This document shows positions 38,918-47,976 of a stretch of 64,000 nucleotides of DNA, piece after piece (the stretch's first letter is position 1; every line of letters starts with the position of its first letter). The stretch spans positions 124,001 through 188,000 of the forward strand of contig NZ_JAJMPA010000003.1 of assembly GCF_020991475.1 (NCBI RefSeq), given 5' to 3'. The stretch comes from Pedobacter sp. MC2016-14 (GTDB taxonomy: Bacteria > Bacteroidota > Bacteroidia > Sphingobacteriales > Sphingobacteriaceae). The notes beneath the pieces were generated by a model, which made no database searches, was not told where the DNA came from, and saw only the letters and a program-made list of their open reading frames with translations. The translations under genes were made by a program, and so were the position numbers.

Positions 38918-41470
38918 ATGAAAAATCAACTCAAAAAAATATACTTTCTGGTATTCGTTTTGCCGTTGTTTGCTTTGCAAAGTTACGCTCAGCAAACCCT
39001 GATCTCTGGGGTTGTTACTGATGCCGCCGATAAAGATCCCGTTCCATATGCTACGGTATTGTTTAAGGGAACTGACATTAAAACAAGGACAGATGCAGAT
39101 GGGAAGTACACCATTTCTACAAGTGAAAAATATGATCAGCTCCAGGTAAGTTACGTAGGCTATAAGACCTCGTACGTTGCGGTTGAACCAGGTAAAAGTC
39201 AAATCTTAAACATCAGACTTCAATCTGAAGCTCAAAGTCTTACTGAAGTAACGATAACTTCTAACAAACGTCCGGCTTATAGAAATAAAAACAATCCGGC
39301 GGTAGAACTGATCAGGAAGGTAATTGAAAACAGGGCTAAAAACCAGAACAAGAACTACGATCAGGTAGAGTATCAGCAATATGAGCAGATGGTTTTCTCG
39401 TTAAGTAATTTATCTGATAAATTTAAAAATAAAAGGATCTTTAAAAATTATCAGTTTCTTTTTGAGGAGCAGGATTCTACAAAGATTGGTGGTAAGCTAA
39501 CCCTTCCTGTATATATGGAAGAGAAGGTTTCTCAAAATTATCTTCAAAAATCTCCTGAAAAAAAGAAAACCATTTTAACAGGAGATAAGCATGTAAATTA
39601 TGACAGCAAATTTATTGATACCAAAGGTTTAAGTAAATACTTTGAACGGATGTATGCTGATATCAATATCTATGAAAGTAACATTTCGCTGGTTAGTAAT
39701 CAATTTTTGAGTCCTATTGCAGATGCATCTCCAACCTTTTATAAATTTTTTATTACAGATACCATAAAGGATCATCAGCCTAATCTAATAGAGCTTTCTT
39801 TTATTCCGAGAAATAATACAGATCTTTTGTTTGAAGGTAAGATGTATATTACCATGGACGGAAACTATGCCGTTCAGGATGCCTACCTTACCGTGAATAA
39901 AAATGTGAACCTTAATTTTGTACGTGCCTTGGAGGCGAAATTAGATTTTGAAAAAAATCCGGACGGGCGCTATCATTTGTCAAAAACAAATTTGGTTATC
40001 GATTTTGGGATCAGTAAAAATAAAGGGGGTGGTTTTACTGGGCAGCGTACGGTATCTATTAGAGACTATAAGATCAACCAGCCGCAGGCTGATACTTTAT
40101 TTGCTGGCCCTAGTATGGTTATTGCACCAAAGGCTGAAGAACAGTCAGATCTGTTCTGGAGTGTTCAGCGGGATTCAAGCGTGCTTGCAAATACTAATAT
40201 TTACAAGAACATTGATACTTTGCAAACCATTCCATCTTTTAAAAGAACTGCAGATTTGGTAACGCTCCTGTTTGCGGGATATAAAAACTTTGGTCCATTT
40301 GAAGTTGGACCAGTAAATACTTTTTACAGTTTCAACAATGTTGAAGGATTTCGTCTTAGACTGGGTGGAAGAACCACTCCGGAATTGAGCAAACGCTATT
40401 ATTTTGAAACCTATGGCGCTTATGGATTTAAAGATGAGAAATGGAAATACTTTTTTAGTGGTACCTATTCGCTGAATAACAAATCTATTTATGCATTTCC
40501 GCAAAATTACATTAGGGGAAGTTTCCAGCGGGATACAAAAATTCCGGGACAGGATTTGCAGTTTGTGCAGGAAGATAACTTCTTGTTGTCTTTTAAACGC
40601 GGACAAAACAATACTTTATTGTATAACGACTTCTATAAAATAAACTATGTTAAAGAGTTTGAAAATCATTTTTCTTATGAAGTGATTGCCCGTAAGTGGA
40701 CACAAAGCCCTGCAGGTTCTTTATATTATAGAAACACGGTAAATAATGCATTAAATACAGTTGATCAGATTACAACTTCTGAATTGAGCTTAAACTTACG
40801 TTATGCACCTAATGAGAAATTTTACCAGGGTAAAATATACAGAGTTCCGATTATTGATAAGTATCCAATTTATACGTTGAGGTATACTGCCGGAATTAAA
40901 GGTGTTTTAGGTGGAGAATATGACTTTCATAGTTTGGTAGGGCGTTTTGATAAGCGTTTTTACTTATCGCAACTTGGCTATTCAGATGTTACTTTAGAAG
41001 GAGGAAATATTTTTGGTAAGGTGCCATTCCCTTTAATGAGCATTCACCGTGCCAACCAAACATACTCTTATCAACTGGATTCTTATAACCTGATGAACTT
41101 TTTGGAGTTTGTTAGTGATCATTATGCCAGCGTAAACATAGATCATAGCTTTAATGGTTTCTTTTTCAATAAAATTCCATTGATAAAAAAGCTAAAACTA
41201 CGTGAAACGATGTCGTTTAAAGCATTATACGGAGGAATAAGATCAGAGAATGATCCTGCAAATGACCCTTCATTATTGGCTTTTCCATCAAATAGTGCTG
41301 GCGTAGCCTCTACTTATACCCTCGAAAAAACACCTTATATTGAAGGTAGTGTTGGGATAAGTAACATTTTTAAAGTTTTACGTGTAGATTTGGTAAAACG
41401 TTTCAATTATCTGGATCATCCTGAGGTATCTGAATATGGTATCAGGGCGAGGGTAAAATTTGATTTTTAA
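38918..41470 (+). CDS. DUF5686/carboxypeptidase-regulatory-like outer-membrane protein
   Basis: An 850-residue envelope protein with signal peptide (LVFVLPLFALQSYAQQ), a CarboxypepD_reg-like domain (LISGVVTDAADKDPVPYATV, DADGKYTISTS, QVSYVGYKT), and a DUF5686 region that begins with NPAVELIRKVIENRAKNQ and continues as a beta-rich segment, very probably an outer-membrane barrel, ending RARVKFDF with a terminal Phe. Function is unknown. It begins two bases after gtrA inside the lipid cluster, so a role in moving or placing lipids at the outer membrane is a reasonable guess. Confidence 0.85.
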   Translation: MKNQLKKIYFLVFVLPLFALQSYAQQTLISGVVTDAADKDPVPYATVLFKGTDIKTRTDADGKYTISTSEKYDQLQVSYVGYKTSYVAVEPGKSQILNIRLQSEAQSLTEVTITSNKRPAYRNKNNPAVELIRKVIENRAKNQNKNYDQVEYQQYEQMVFSLSNLSDKFKNKRIFKNYQFLFEEQDSTKIGGKLTLPVYMEEKVSQNYLQKSPEKKKTILTGDKHVNYDSKFIDTKGLSKYFERMYADINIYESNISLVSNQFLSPIADASPTFYKFFITDTIKDHQPNLIELSFIPRNNTDLLFEGKMYITMDGNYAVQDAYLTVNKNVNLNFVRALEAKLDFEKNPDGRYHLSKTNLVIDFGISKNKGGGFTGQRTVSIRDYKINQPQADTLFAGPSMVIAPKAEEQSDLFWSVQRDSSVLANTNIYKNIDTLQTIPSFKRTADLVTLLFAGYKNFGPFEVGPVNTFYSFNNVEGFRLRLGGRTTPELSKRYYFETYGAYGFKDEKWKYFFSGTYSLNNKSIYAFPQNYIRGSFQRDTKIPGQDLQFVQEDNFLLSFKRGQNNTLLYNDFYKINYVKEFENHFSYEVIARKWTQSPAGSLYYRNTVNNALNTVDQITTSELSLNLRYAPNEKFYQGKIYRVPIIDKYPIYTLRYTAGIKGVLGGEYDFHSLVGRFDKRFYLSQLGYSDVTLEGGNIFGKVPFPLMSIHRANQTYSYQLDSYNLMNFLEFVSDHYASVNIDHSFNGFFFNKIPLIKKLKLRETMSFKALYGGIRSENDPANDPSLLAFPSNSAGVASTYTLEKTPYIEGSVGISNIFKVLRVDLVKRFNYLDHPEVSEYGIRARVKFDF

Positions 41471-41491
41471 TACATCGTACAGAAAAATAAA

Positions 41492-42793
41492 ATGCAAACA
41501 TTAACATTTCGTGATCGTATACAGCAAGGCATATATGTGGTAATTAATCCATTTGTAAAGGGGTTGATTAAAATTGGGCTTACGCCAAATGCAGTAACTA
41601 CTATAGGCTTATTTTTAAATATCGGCGTAGCTGTAATCTTTATTTTTGGTGCAGAGAAAACCAACCGGGGCGATATGTCTTTTGTGGGATGGGGCGGAGC
41701 ACTGGTGTTATTTGCCGGCTTATTTGATATGCTGGACGGGCAGGTGGCGCGTTTGGGAAACATGAGTTCTAAGTTTGGTGCCATGTATGACTCTGTGCTG
41801 GACCGTTATAGCGAAATGATTCTTTTTTTGGGGATTTGCTACTACCTGGTATCTCATCATTACTTTTTAAGTTCTCTTTTTGCTTTTATTGCATTAATAG
41901 GTTCTATGATGGTAAGTTATACCCGTGCAAGGGCAGAGGGGCTGGGTGTACAATGTAAAGGTGGATTGATGCAGCGGCCGGAACGTGTAATTACAATTGG
42001 GGTATGTGCATTGGCTTGCGGAATTGCAGGTCATTATATTGGCGGCGGTTACAAAATCTATATCCCCGGTATTTCTTTTCATGTTTTTGAAACGATGTCT
42101 ATTTTTACCATCCCAATTACCATAATGGCGATCATGACCAATATTACTGCGGTGAATAGGTTAAGGGAAGCAAAAAAGGCATTGGATGGTGAAGATCTTA
42201 AGGAGAAGAACAATAGTGCATTGAATAAAACAGTATTGGTTGCGGGATTGATTGTGGCTGTGTTGCTAAACTTTGGGACTACCAATTTAGTAATGGCACA
42301 AGCTGATCAAAGCAACCCATCTCCTGTAAAATTTCCAACGCCTAAGGGCATACAGCACCAACTTTTTTACCTGCAGCGGGATCCCAATACAAATACCATC
42401 ATTTGCGAGTTAAATGTGGATGCAAAAGGCATGGTTAATAAAGCAGAACCTGTGCTGGTTTATTGGATTAGATATAACGATAAAAGCGAAAAGCAGGACC
42501 TTGGCTATATCCAAAGAAAATTTGCCTACGGAATTCATTCTGAAGCTATCGGAAATGACCAATATAAGCTTAATTTTGTATCCTATAAAAAATTCCCGAT
42601 GTACCTCATGAAGTCTGACCAGGATAAAAAATATCATGTGTATGTTACTGCCAATAACAAGAAGATCCAGTTAGAACGGATATTTCTGAGGATAGAAGGG
42701 GGCACGTTTTGGGTGCCAAATGTTAAATATGTTGAATTAAAGGGATTAAACCCTGTAAATAATACGCCAATTACCGAACGTATAAAAGTATAA
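41492..42793 (+). CDS. CDP-alcohol phosphatidyltransferase fused to DUF4833
   Basis: Residues 1-235 are a membrane CDP-alcohol phosphatidyltransferase; the catalytic motif is complete, with D79, D82-G83, A86-R87, G96, D100 and D104 (DMLDGQVARLG then SKFGAMYDSVLDRYSE). After a further hydrophobic segment (VLVAGLIVAVLLNFG) and AQADQ, residues about 265-433 form DUF4833, a probably periplasmic domain (GIQHQLFYLQRDPNTN, KKFPMYLMKS). The enzyme may make phosphatidylinositol (phosphate) from CDP-diacylglycerol. The second domain's function is unknown. The next gene starts five bases on. Confidence 0.88.
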   Translation: MQTLTFRDRIQQGIYVVINPFVKGLIKIGLTPNAVTTIGLFLNIGVAVIFIFGAEKTNRGDMSFVGWGGALVLFAGLFDMLDGQVARLGNMSSKFGAMYDSVLDRYSEMILFLGICYYLVSHHYFLSSLFAFIALIGSMMVSYTRARAEGLGVQCKGGLMQRPERVITIGVCALACGIAGHYIGGGYKIYIPGISFHVFETMSIFTIPITIMAIMTNITAVNRLREAKKALDGEDLKEKNNSALNKTVLVAGLIVAVLLNFGTTNLVMAQADQSNPSPVKFPTPKGIQHQLFYLQRDPNTNTIICELNVDAKGMVNKAEPVLVYWIRYNDKSEKQDLGYIQRKFAYGIHSEAIGNDQYKLNFVSYKKFPMYLMKSDQDKKYHVYVTANNKKIQLERIFLRIEGGTFWVPNVKYVELKGLNPVNNTPITERIKV

Positions 42794-42798
42794 TACCA

Positions 42799-43419
42799 AT
42801 GAAAAAGAATTTTATTTCCAACTCTTCTGAATCCATTAGAATGTTCAAGAGTGGTTTTCTGGAAAGTTTATCAAAAGTTAGTTTTTACGTACCCCTAATT
42901 GTATATATACCAGTAATTGTTTATTTGTGCTGGTTATCGCTGGTACAAAACCACATGAATATACTGAGCTTTATTGGCTATCTTGCTTGTGGTTTATTTA
43001 TCTGGAGTTTTACAGAATATGTGATGCACCGTTACGTATTTCATTTTTACCCTACTTCATCATGGGGAAAAAAGATTCACTTTATTTTTCATGGTGTGCA
43101 CCACGATTATCCAAATGATGCCAAACGACTGGTGATGCCACCATCGGCAAGTATTCCGCTGGCACTGGCATTTTACTTTCTATTTGATTATCTGTTGCCT
43201 GATAACACCAATTACGCTTTTTTTATTGGCTTTATAGGAGGCTATCTTTTTTACGACATGACGCATTATGCCCTGCATCATGCTAATTTTAAAAGTGGGT
43301 TCTGGAAAAAGCTGAAACACCACCATATGCTACACCATTATTCAGATTCTACAAAAGGCTATGGGGTAAGTTCAGATTTTTGGGATAAAATACTGGGTTC
43401 AAATTTTCTAAAAAAATAA
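42799..43419 (+). CDS. Fatty acid hydroxylase/sterol desaturase family (candidate ceramide hydroxylase)
   Basis: A 206-residue integral di-iron protein with the full histidine set: HRYVFH, HGVHHDYPND, HYALHH and HHHMLHHY. The order and short length match the Scs7/FA2H type that hydroxylates ceramide acyl chains, rather than the longer sterol desaturases. About four hydrophobic helices hold the active site at the membrane. In this cluster it could add a hydroxyl to the ceramide. It lies 2 bases before the PAP2 gene. Confidence 0.88.
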   Translation: MKKNFISNSSESIRMFKSGFLESLSKVSFYVPLIVYIPVIVYLCWLSLVQNHMNILSFIGYLACGLFIWSFTEYVMHRYVFHFYPTSSWGKKIHFIFHGVHHDYPNDAKRLVMPPSASIPLALAFYFLFDYLLPDNTNYAFFIGFIGGYLFYDMTHYALHHANFKSGFWKKLKHHHMLHHYSDSTKGYGVSSDFWDKILGSNFLKK

Positions 43420-43421
43420 CA

Positions 43422-44360
43422 ATGCCCAAAGATTTGCCTACACGGCAGCCCTTTATAACGGCTAAAAATTTACTTATTACCACTGCAATTTCTCTTTTTT
43501 ACCTGCTACTGTCAAGAATAATGGTGGGGTATAAGTCAGATCAGCTGGTGTTGGTTGCCATTTTTAACGGCTGTTTTTATATTTCTGTGGCAACCCGTAA
43601 GTTCATTTTAGGCTTTTCTATCTTTATCGTTTACTGGATATTGTTTGATTACATGAAGGCTTTTCCAAATTACCTGTTTCACAGCGTAAGCATAGAAGAG
43701 TTGTATAACCTGGAAAAACACATGTTCGGGATTCACCTTAACGGTACCATACTTACTCCAAATGAATACTGGAAAGTAAATAGTAATACTTTTATAGATG
43801 TGCTGAGTGGATTTTTTTATTTAATGTGGATCCCGGTACCATTGGCTTTCGCCGCTTTCATGTTTTTTAAAAACCGCAAGCAGTTTCTGCTTTTCTCCTT
43901 CACATTTGTACTGGTAAACCTTCTGGGCTTCATCGTTTATTACGCCTATCCAGCAGCACCACCCTGGTATGTGCAACTGCATGGATTTAAGTTTCATGCA
44001 CATACCCCAGGCAATACAGGCGGCTTAATTCGTTTTGACCACTTTTTTAACCTGCCTGTATTTCAATCCATATACAGTAAGGGCTCTAATGTGTTTGCAG
44101 CCATGCCTTCCTTACATTCCTCTTATCCGGTAATTGTACTTTACTACGGATGGAAAAATAAATTAGGTGCATTAAATGTGTTTTTTTTCGTAGTCATGAT
44201 AGGGATTTGGTTTACGGCAGTATATACCAGCCATCACTATGTGCTGGATGTTTTAGCTGGTATCACTACAGCTTGCATCGGCATCTTGCTTTTTAACTGG
44301 TTAAGTACCAAAACTAAATTACGGGTCTTAATTGATAACATGTTTAAGGCAATTTCCTGA
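43422..44360 (+). CDS. Aur1-like PAP2-family protein (candidate inositol phosphoceramide synthase)
   Basis: A 312-residue membrane protein with about six helices. It carries YAYPAAPPWYVQLHG, FAAMPSLHSSYPVI (H232) and YTSHHYVLDVLAG (H271, D276): the PAP2 catalytic motifs in the form seen in fungal Aur1-like inositol phosphorylceramide synthases, which move phosphoinositol from phosphatidylinositol to ceramide. The genes before it could provide both substrates, so the reading fits well, but a plain lipid phosphatase is possible. Exonuclease VII follows after two bases. Confidence 0.85.
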   Translation: MPKDLPTRQPFITAKNLLITTAISLFYLLLSRIMVGYKSDQLVLVAIFNGCFYISVATRKFILGFSIFIVYWILFDYMKAFPNYLFHSVSIEELYNLEKHMFGIHLNGTILTPNEYWKVNSNTFIDVLSGFFYLMWIPVPLAFAAFMFFKNRKQFLLFSFTFVLVNLLGFIVYYAYPAAPPWYVQLHGFKFHAHTPGNTGGLIRFDHFFNLPVFQSIYSKGSNVFAAMPSLHSSYPVIVLYYGWKNKLGALNVFFFVVMIGIWFTAVYTSHHYVLDVLAGITTACIGILLFNWLSTKTKLRVLIDNMFKAIS

Positions 44361-44362
44361 TC

Positions 44363-45721
44363 ATGAACCCACAGTCCAATTCGCCTTTACGCCTGTCAGA
44401 TCTTGCTCAGCAAATACAGCGTACCATAACAGGTGTTTTTGGTGGACAAACCTACTGGATTATAGCCGATGTTAGCAGTCATAATTATAAAGCTCAAACG
44501 AACTATCACTATTTTGAGCTTGTAGAAAAAGACAGCACATCTTCTAAAATACTAGCCAAAATTGCCGGTAGAGCCTGGGGAAATGCCTCAGTGAACATCT
44601 CCAATTTTGAACATGCTACAGGGCAAAAGTTTAAAAATGACATCAATGTATTGGTACAGGTCTCTGTGCAATACAACCCATCATTTGGCTTGCAGTTAAA
44701 TCTACTGGATATAGATGTTAACTTTACTCTAGGCCAGTTTGAGCAGCAGCGCAAAGCCACTTTGTTAAGGTTGCTTAAAGAGAATGCAGATTTTATTCAA
44801 AAATCAGGTGACGTTTACCACACCAGGAACAGCAGTTTAAAACTCCTTCCTGTACTGCAAAAAATTGCTGTAATTTCTTCAGATACTTCGGCAGGTTACC
44901 TTGACTTTAGGCATACCCTGGAGCACAATGCTTTTGGATACAAATTTATCATTGACGATTATTTTACTCCTGTGCAGGGAGAGGCGAACGCAAAGGCGCT
45001 TTTAGATAAACTGATCGCTGTTTATCAATCTGGCAAAAACTATGATGCCTTGGTATTGATTAGAGGTGGGGGAGCGCAGACAGATTTCCTGATTTTTGAT
45101 AACTATGAACTCAATAGGGCGATAGCGAGGTTTCCAATTCCTGTAATAACGGGTATTGGGCATCAACAAAATGAAACAATTGCCGATTTGATGGCACATA
45201 CCGCTACAAAAACCCCAACTAAAGCAGCAGAGTTTCTGATTGCCCACAACAGGGCTTTTGAAGATGCAGTGATTAACCATCAAAAAAACATACTGATTAA
45301 GACTCAGCAGTTATTTGCCTTACACAGCAAAAACCTATCGGGTATAAAATCACTGGTGGTTAAAGATGTACTTACCCTGCTTCATGCACATCAGCATAGT
45401 TTACTCCAGCTTTCCGGAGTATTAGTAGCCAATCCCAAAATTACGATATCTAATAAAAAGAAAGACCTTTCTAACCTGGCTGCCAATCTAAAAACATACC
45501 AAAGAATTTATTTCTCCAACAAAAAAGGCTACCTTGGTCATTATGCTGCTATAGTGAAGCTAATGAGTCCGCAGAATATTTTAAACAAAGGCTTTGCCAT
45601 TCTAAAAGTTGATGACAAAATTGCCAGTGATGCAAGTCTTATTGAGCCTGGTACAGAGTTGACTATACAGCTTGCAGCTACAGAACTCAAAACTACGGTA
45701 AAATCTAAAAAAACCATTTAA
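44363..45721 (+). CDS. xseA: Exodeoxyribonuclease VII large subunit
   Basis: The 452-residue subunit of the single-strand exonuclease XseAB. It has the N-terminal OB fold (LSDLAQQIQRTITGVFGGQT, YWIIADVSSHNYK), the catalytic domain (KIAVISSDTSAGYLDF, ALVLIRGGGAQTDFLIFDN, PVITGIGHQQNETIADLMAH, KTPTKAAEFL) and a coiled-coil-like helical tail. The start lies two bases after the PAP2 gene and the stop overlaps xseB by one base, so it may be cotranscribed with the lipid cluster. Confidence 0.95.
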   Translation: MNPQSNSPLRLSDLAQQIQRTITGVFGGQTYWIIADVSSHNYKAQTNYHYFELVEKDSTSSKILAKIAGRAWGNASVNISNFEHATGQKFKNDINVLVQVSVQYNPSFGLQLNLLDIDVNFTLGQFEQQRKATLLRLLKENADFIQKSGDVYHTRNSSLKLLPVLQKIAVISSDTSAGYLDFRHTLEHNAFGYKFIIDDYFTPVQGEANAKALLDKLIAVYQSGKNYDALVLIRGGGAQTDFLIFDNYELNRAIARFPIPVITGIGHQQNETIADLMAHTATKTPTKAAEFLIAHNRAFEDAVINHQKNILIKTQQLFALHSKNLSGIKSLVVKDVLTLLHAHQHSLLQLSGVLVANPKITISNKKKDLSNLAANLKTYQRIYFSNKKGYLGHYAAIVKLMSPQNILNKGFAILKVDDKIASDASLIEPGTELTIQLAATELKTTVKSKKTI

Positions 45722-45927
45722 TGGAGAACTTAACCTACGAATTGGCTTACGCAGAGCTCACAGAGATTGCTCATGACATTGAAACAGAATCCGTGTCTGT
45801 GGATATTTTAGCACAAAAAGTTAAAAGAGCATCTGACCTGATTGCTTATTGCCAGGAAAAACTGCGCTCTACAGAGTCAGAAGTGGGGAAAATCATCAAG
45901 CAGATGGAAAAGCAAAATCCTGGTTAA
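45721..45927 (+). CDS. xseB: Exodeoxyribonuclease VII small subunit
   Basis: A 68-residue helical partner of XseA. LTYELAYAELTEIAHDIETE followed by VSVDILAQKVKRASDLI is the typical XseB hairpin of helices. The start codon overlaps the xseA stop (TAATG), giving coupled synthesis. Confidence 0.95.
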   Translation: MENLTYELAYAELTEIAHDIETESVSVDILAQKVKRASDLIAYCQEKLRSTESEVGKIIKQMEKQNPG

Positions 45928-45941
45928 TCCTTTCGGCATTT

Positions 45942-46054
45942 TTATAGTCTCAATATCATAATTATCATCAATTATGGAACATTAATGTTTCTTATTTTGT
46001 TGTTAATAAGTTAATTCTGTTATAAATAGAGTTGTTGTTGTACAGAGACTATAA
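45942..46054. repeat. Widely spaced inverted repeat between xseB and the DUF1800 gene
   Basis: TTATAGTCTC (45942-45951) and GAGACTATAA (46045-46054) are perfect 10-base reverse complements separated by 93 AT-rich bases. They might bracket a regulator-binding loop or fold the leader of the downstream gene. With this spacing chance is not excluded. Confidence 0.3.
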
Positions 46055-46087
46055 CAGTTTTATTGCATTGATTTAAAAAACTTACCG

Positions 46088-47956
46088 ATGAAAACAACAT
46101 TCAGATTGCCATTGTTTTTTTTAATCATCATGATTGGCATCATCCTTATTTGCTCATCTTTCTTAACGGAACGTGCTGCTTATGTAAAGTTCAGTTTCCC
46201 TTATAAAAAATCAGGTCTTACAGAAAGACAGGCTGCTGCGCACCTGCTCAGTCGTTTTACATACGGTGTGAGGCCAGGGGATATTGACCGCGTGGTTAAA
46301 TTAGGACTGGAAAAATGGTTTCAGCAACAGTTAGATGCTAAACTAAAAGATGATACGCTAAACACTATGCTGGAAGGATTTGATGCCATTAACCTCAGCA
46401 ATACAGAAGTAGCCAATATCTATCCCCGTGGTGGACAAGCATTAAAAATGGCTATAAAAGATGGATTTATAAATAAAGATTCAATTGATAAAACAGAGCC
46501 AAAAGAATACCGCGCCCAGGTTGCTGCCTACATGAAGGAAAAGGGCCTAAGGCCTGAACAGGAGTTGATTCGTCAGTTTATCAATCAAAAAATACTAAGG
46601 GCAAGTTTTAGCAACAACCAGTTACAGGAATTACTTACAGATTTTTGGTTCAATCATTTTAATGTTTCATTAACTAAAAATCAATGCGCACCTTATATTC
46701 CGGCATACGAACGTGACGTTATACGCCCAAACGTGACGGGAAAGTTTGAAAACCTTCTACTCGCTACTGCAAAATCTCCAGCGATGTTACTCTACCTGGA
46801 TAATTATACCAGTACAGGTTCACCAACACCCGCTAACGGTAAGAGGCAAACTAGTAAAAAGTCGGGCTTAAATGAAAACTATGCCCGTGAGGTGATGGAA
46901 CTCCATACCCTTGGCGTTGATGGGGGATATACCCAAAATGATGTCACTGAAGCGGCAAAGGTACTTACCGGTTGGACACTTTACCCAGCCGGGCAATTTG
47001 GCTACGGACTTGCGCTTAAAGGCCAACTGGAAAAACTTGGAGAAGCCAAAATGGAAGAACGTGGTTATGTCCATGAGGGCGATTTCCTTTTTGTACCCAC
47101 CCGTCATGACGATTCCAATAAACAAGTTTTAAATACTAAATTTAACGGTTCGGGCGGTTATCAGGAAGGGATGCAGTTATTTAACCTGCTTGCCAATCAC
47201 CCTGCTACAGCAAACTTCATTACCCGTAAACTAGCCATTCGTTTCGTGAGTGATCAGCCGGCGCCAGCTTTATTAGATAAAATGGAAAAAACATTTATCA
47301 AAACCAGCGGAGACATTAAACAAGTGATGATAACGATGGCTTCGGCACCGGAATTCTGGTCGTCAGAGTCGCTACGTGAGAAAACCAAGTCTCCTTTTGA
47401 ATTGGCCATTAGTGCGGTTAGAAGTTTGGATGCCGACATCAGGCAACCTTATCAGCTGTACAACTGGATCAATAAAATGGGACAAAAAATGTATGCCTAC
47501 CAGGCGCCTACAGGTTTTCCAGACCGTGGTCAGTATTGGATCAATACAGGCTCCCTGCTCAATAGAATGAACTTTGGGCTGGCTCTGGCAGATCAGCGTA
47601 TTCCCGGTATAAAAGTTAATCTGGCAGCCTTAAATAACAACCATGAACCAGAAAGTTCCGAAGCCGCATTATCAGTGTATGGTAAGATTATTTTGCCTGA
47701 GCGCAATCTCACTGAAACCATAAAGCGTTTAAAACCACTGCTAAATGATCCAAATCTCAAAGAAAAGGTTAATGATGCGGCAGCAAAAATATCAACTCCC
47801 GCTACAGGAATGGATGCAGAGATGAATTCGATAGCTAAAGAGCAACCAGAATTAAGGGTGGTAAAAGCTAAGCCTGTTAAACCCGCATTTGACAATAAGA
47901 TGCTGGCCCAGGTGGTGGGTGTAATTATTGGATCTCCTGAATTTCAGCGTAAATAA
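46088..47956 (+). CDS. DUF1800 domain protein
   Basis: A 622-residue envelope protein with an N-terminal hydrophobic signal/anchor (LPLFFLIIMIGIILICSSFL) and the DUF1800 pattern: AAAHLLSRFTYGVRPGDIDR, WFQQQLD, DFWFNHFNVS, YARELMELHTLG-like segment (here NYAREVMELHTLGVDGGYTQ), VLTGWTL and PTGFPDRGQYWINTGSLLNR. Function is not established. DUF1800 and DUF1501 genes are commonly paired, as here, and are presumed secreted partners. Confidence 0.9.
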   Translation: MKTTFRLPLFFLIIMIGIILICSSFLTERAAYVKFSFPYKKSGLTERQAAAHLLSRFTYGVRPGDIDRVVKLGLEKWFQQQLDAKLKDDTLNTMLEGFDAINLSNTEVANIYPRGGQALKMAIKDGFINKDSIDKTEPKEYRAQVAAYMKEKGLRPEQELIRQFINQKILRASFSNNQLQELLTDFWFNHFNVSLTKNQCAPYIPAYERDVIRPNVTGKFENLLLATAKSPAMLLYLDNYTSTGSPTPANGKRQTSKKSGLNENYAREVMELHTLGVDGGYTQNDVTEAAKVLTGWTLYPAGQFGYGLALKGQLEKLGEAKMEERGYVHEGDFLFVPTRHDDSNKQVLNTKFNGSGGYQEGMQLFNLLANHPATANFITRKLAIRFVSDQPAPALLDKMEKTFIKTSGDIKQVMITMASAPEFWSSESLREKTKSPFELAISAVRSLDADIRQPYQLYNWINKMGQKMYAYQAPTGFPDRGQYWINTGSLLNRMNFGLALADQRIPGIKVNLAALNNNHEPESSEAALSVYGKIILPERNLTETIKRLKPLLNDPNLKEKVNDAAAKISTPATGMDAEMNSIAKEQPELRVVKAKPVKPAFDNKMLAQVVGVIIGSPEFQRK

Positions 47957-47976
47957 TTCATTTAAAATATTTGATC

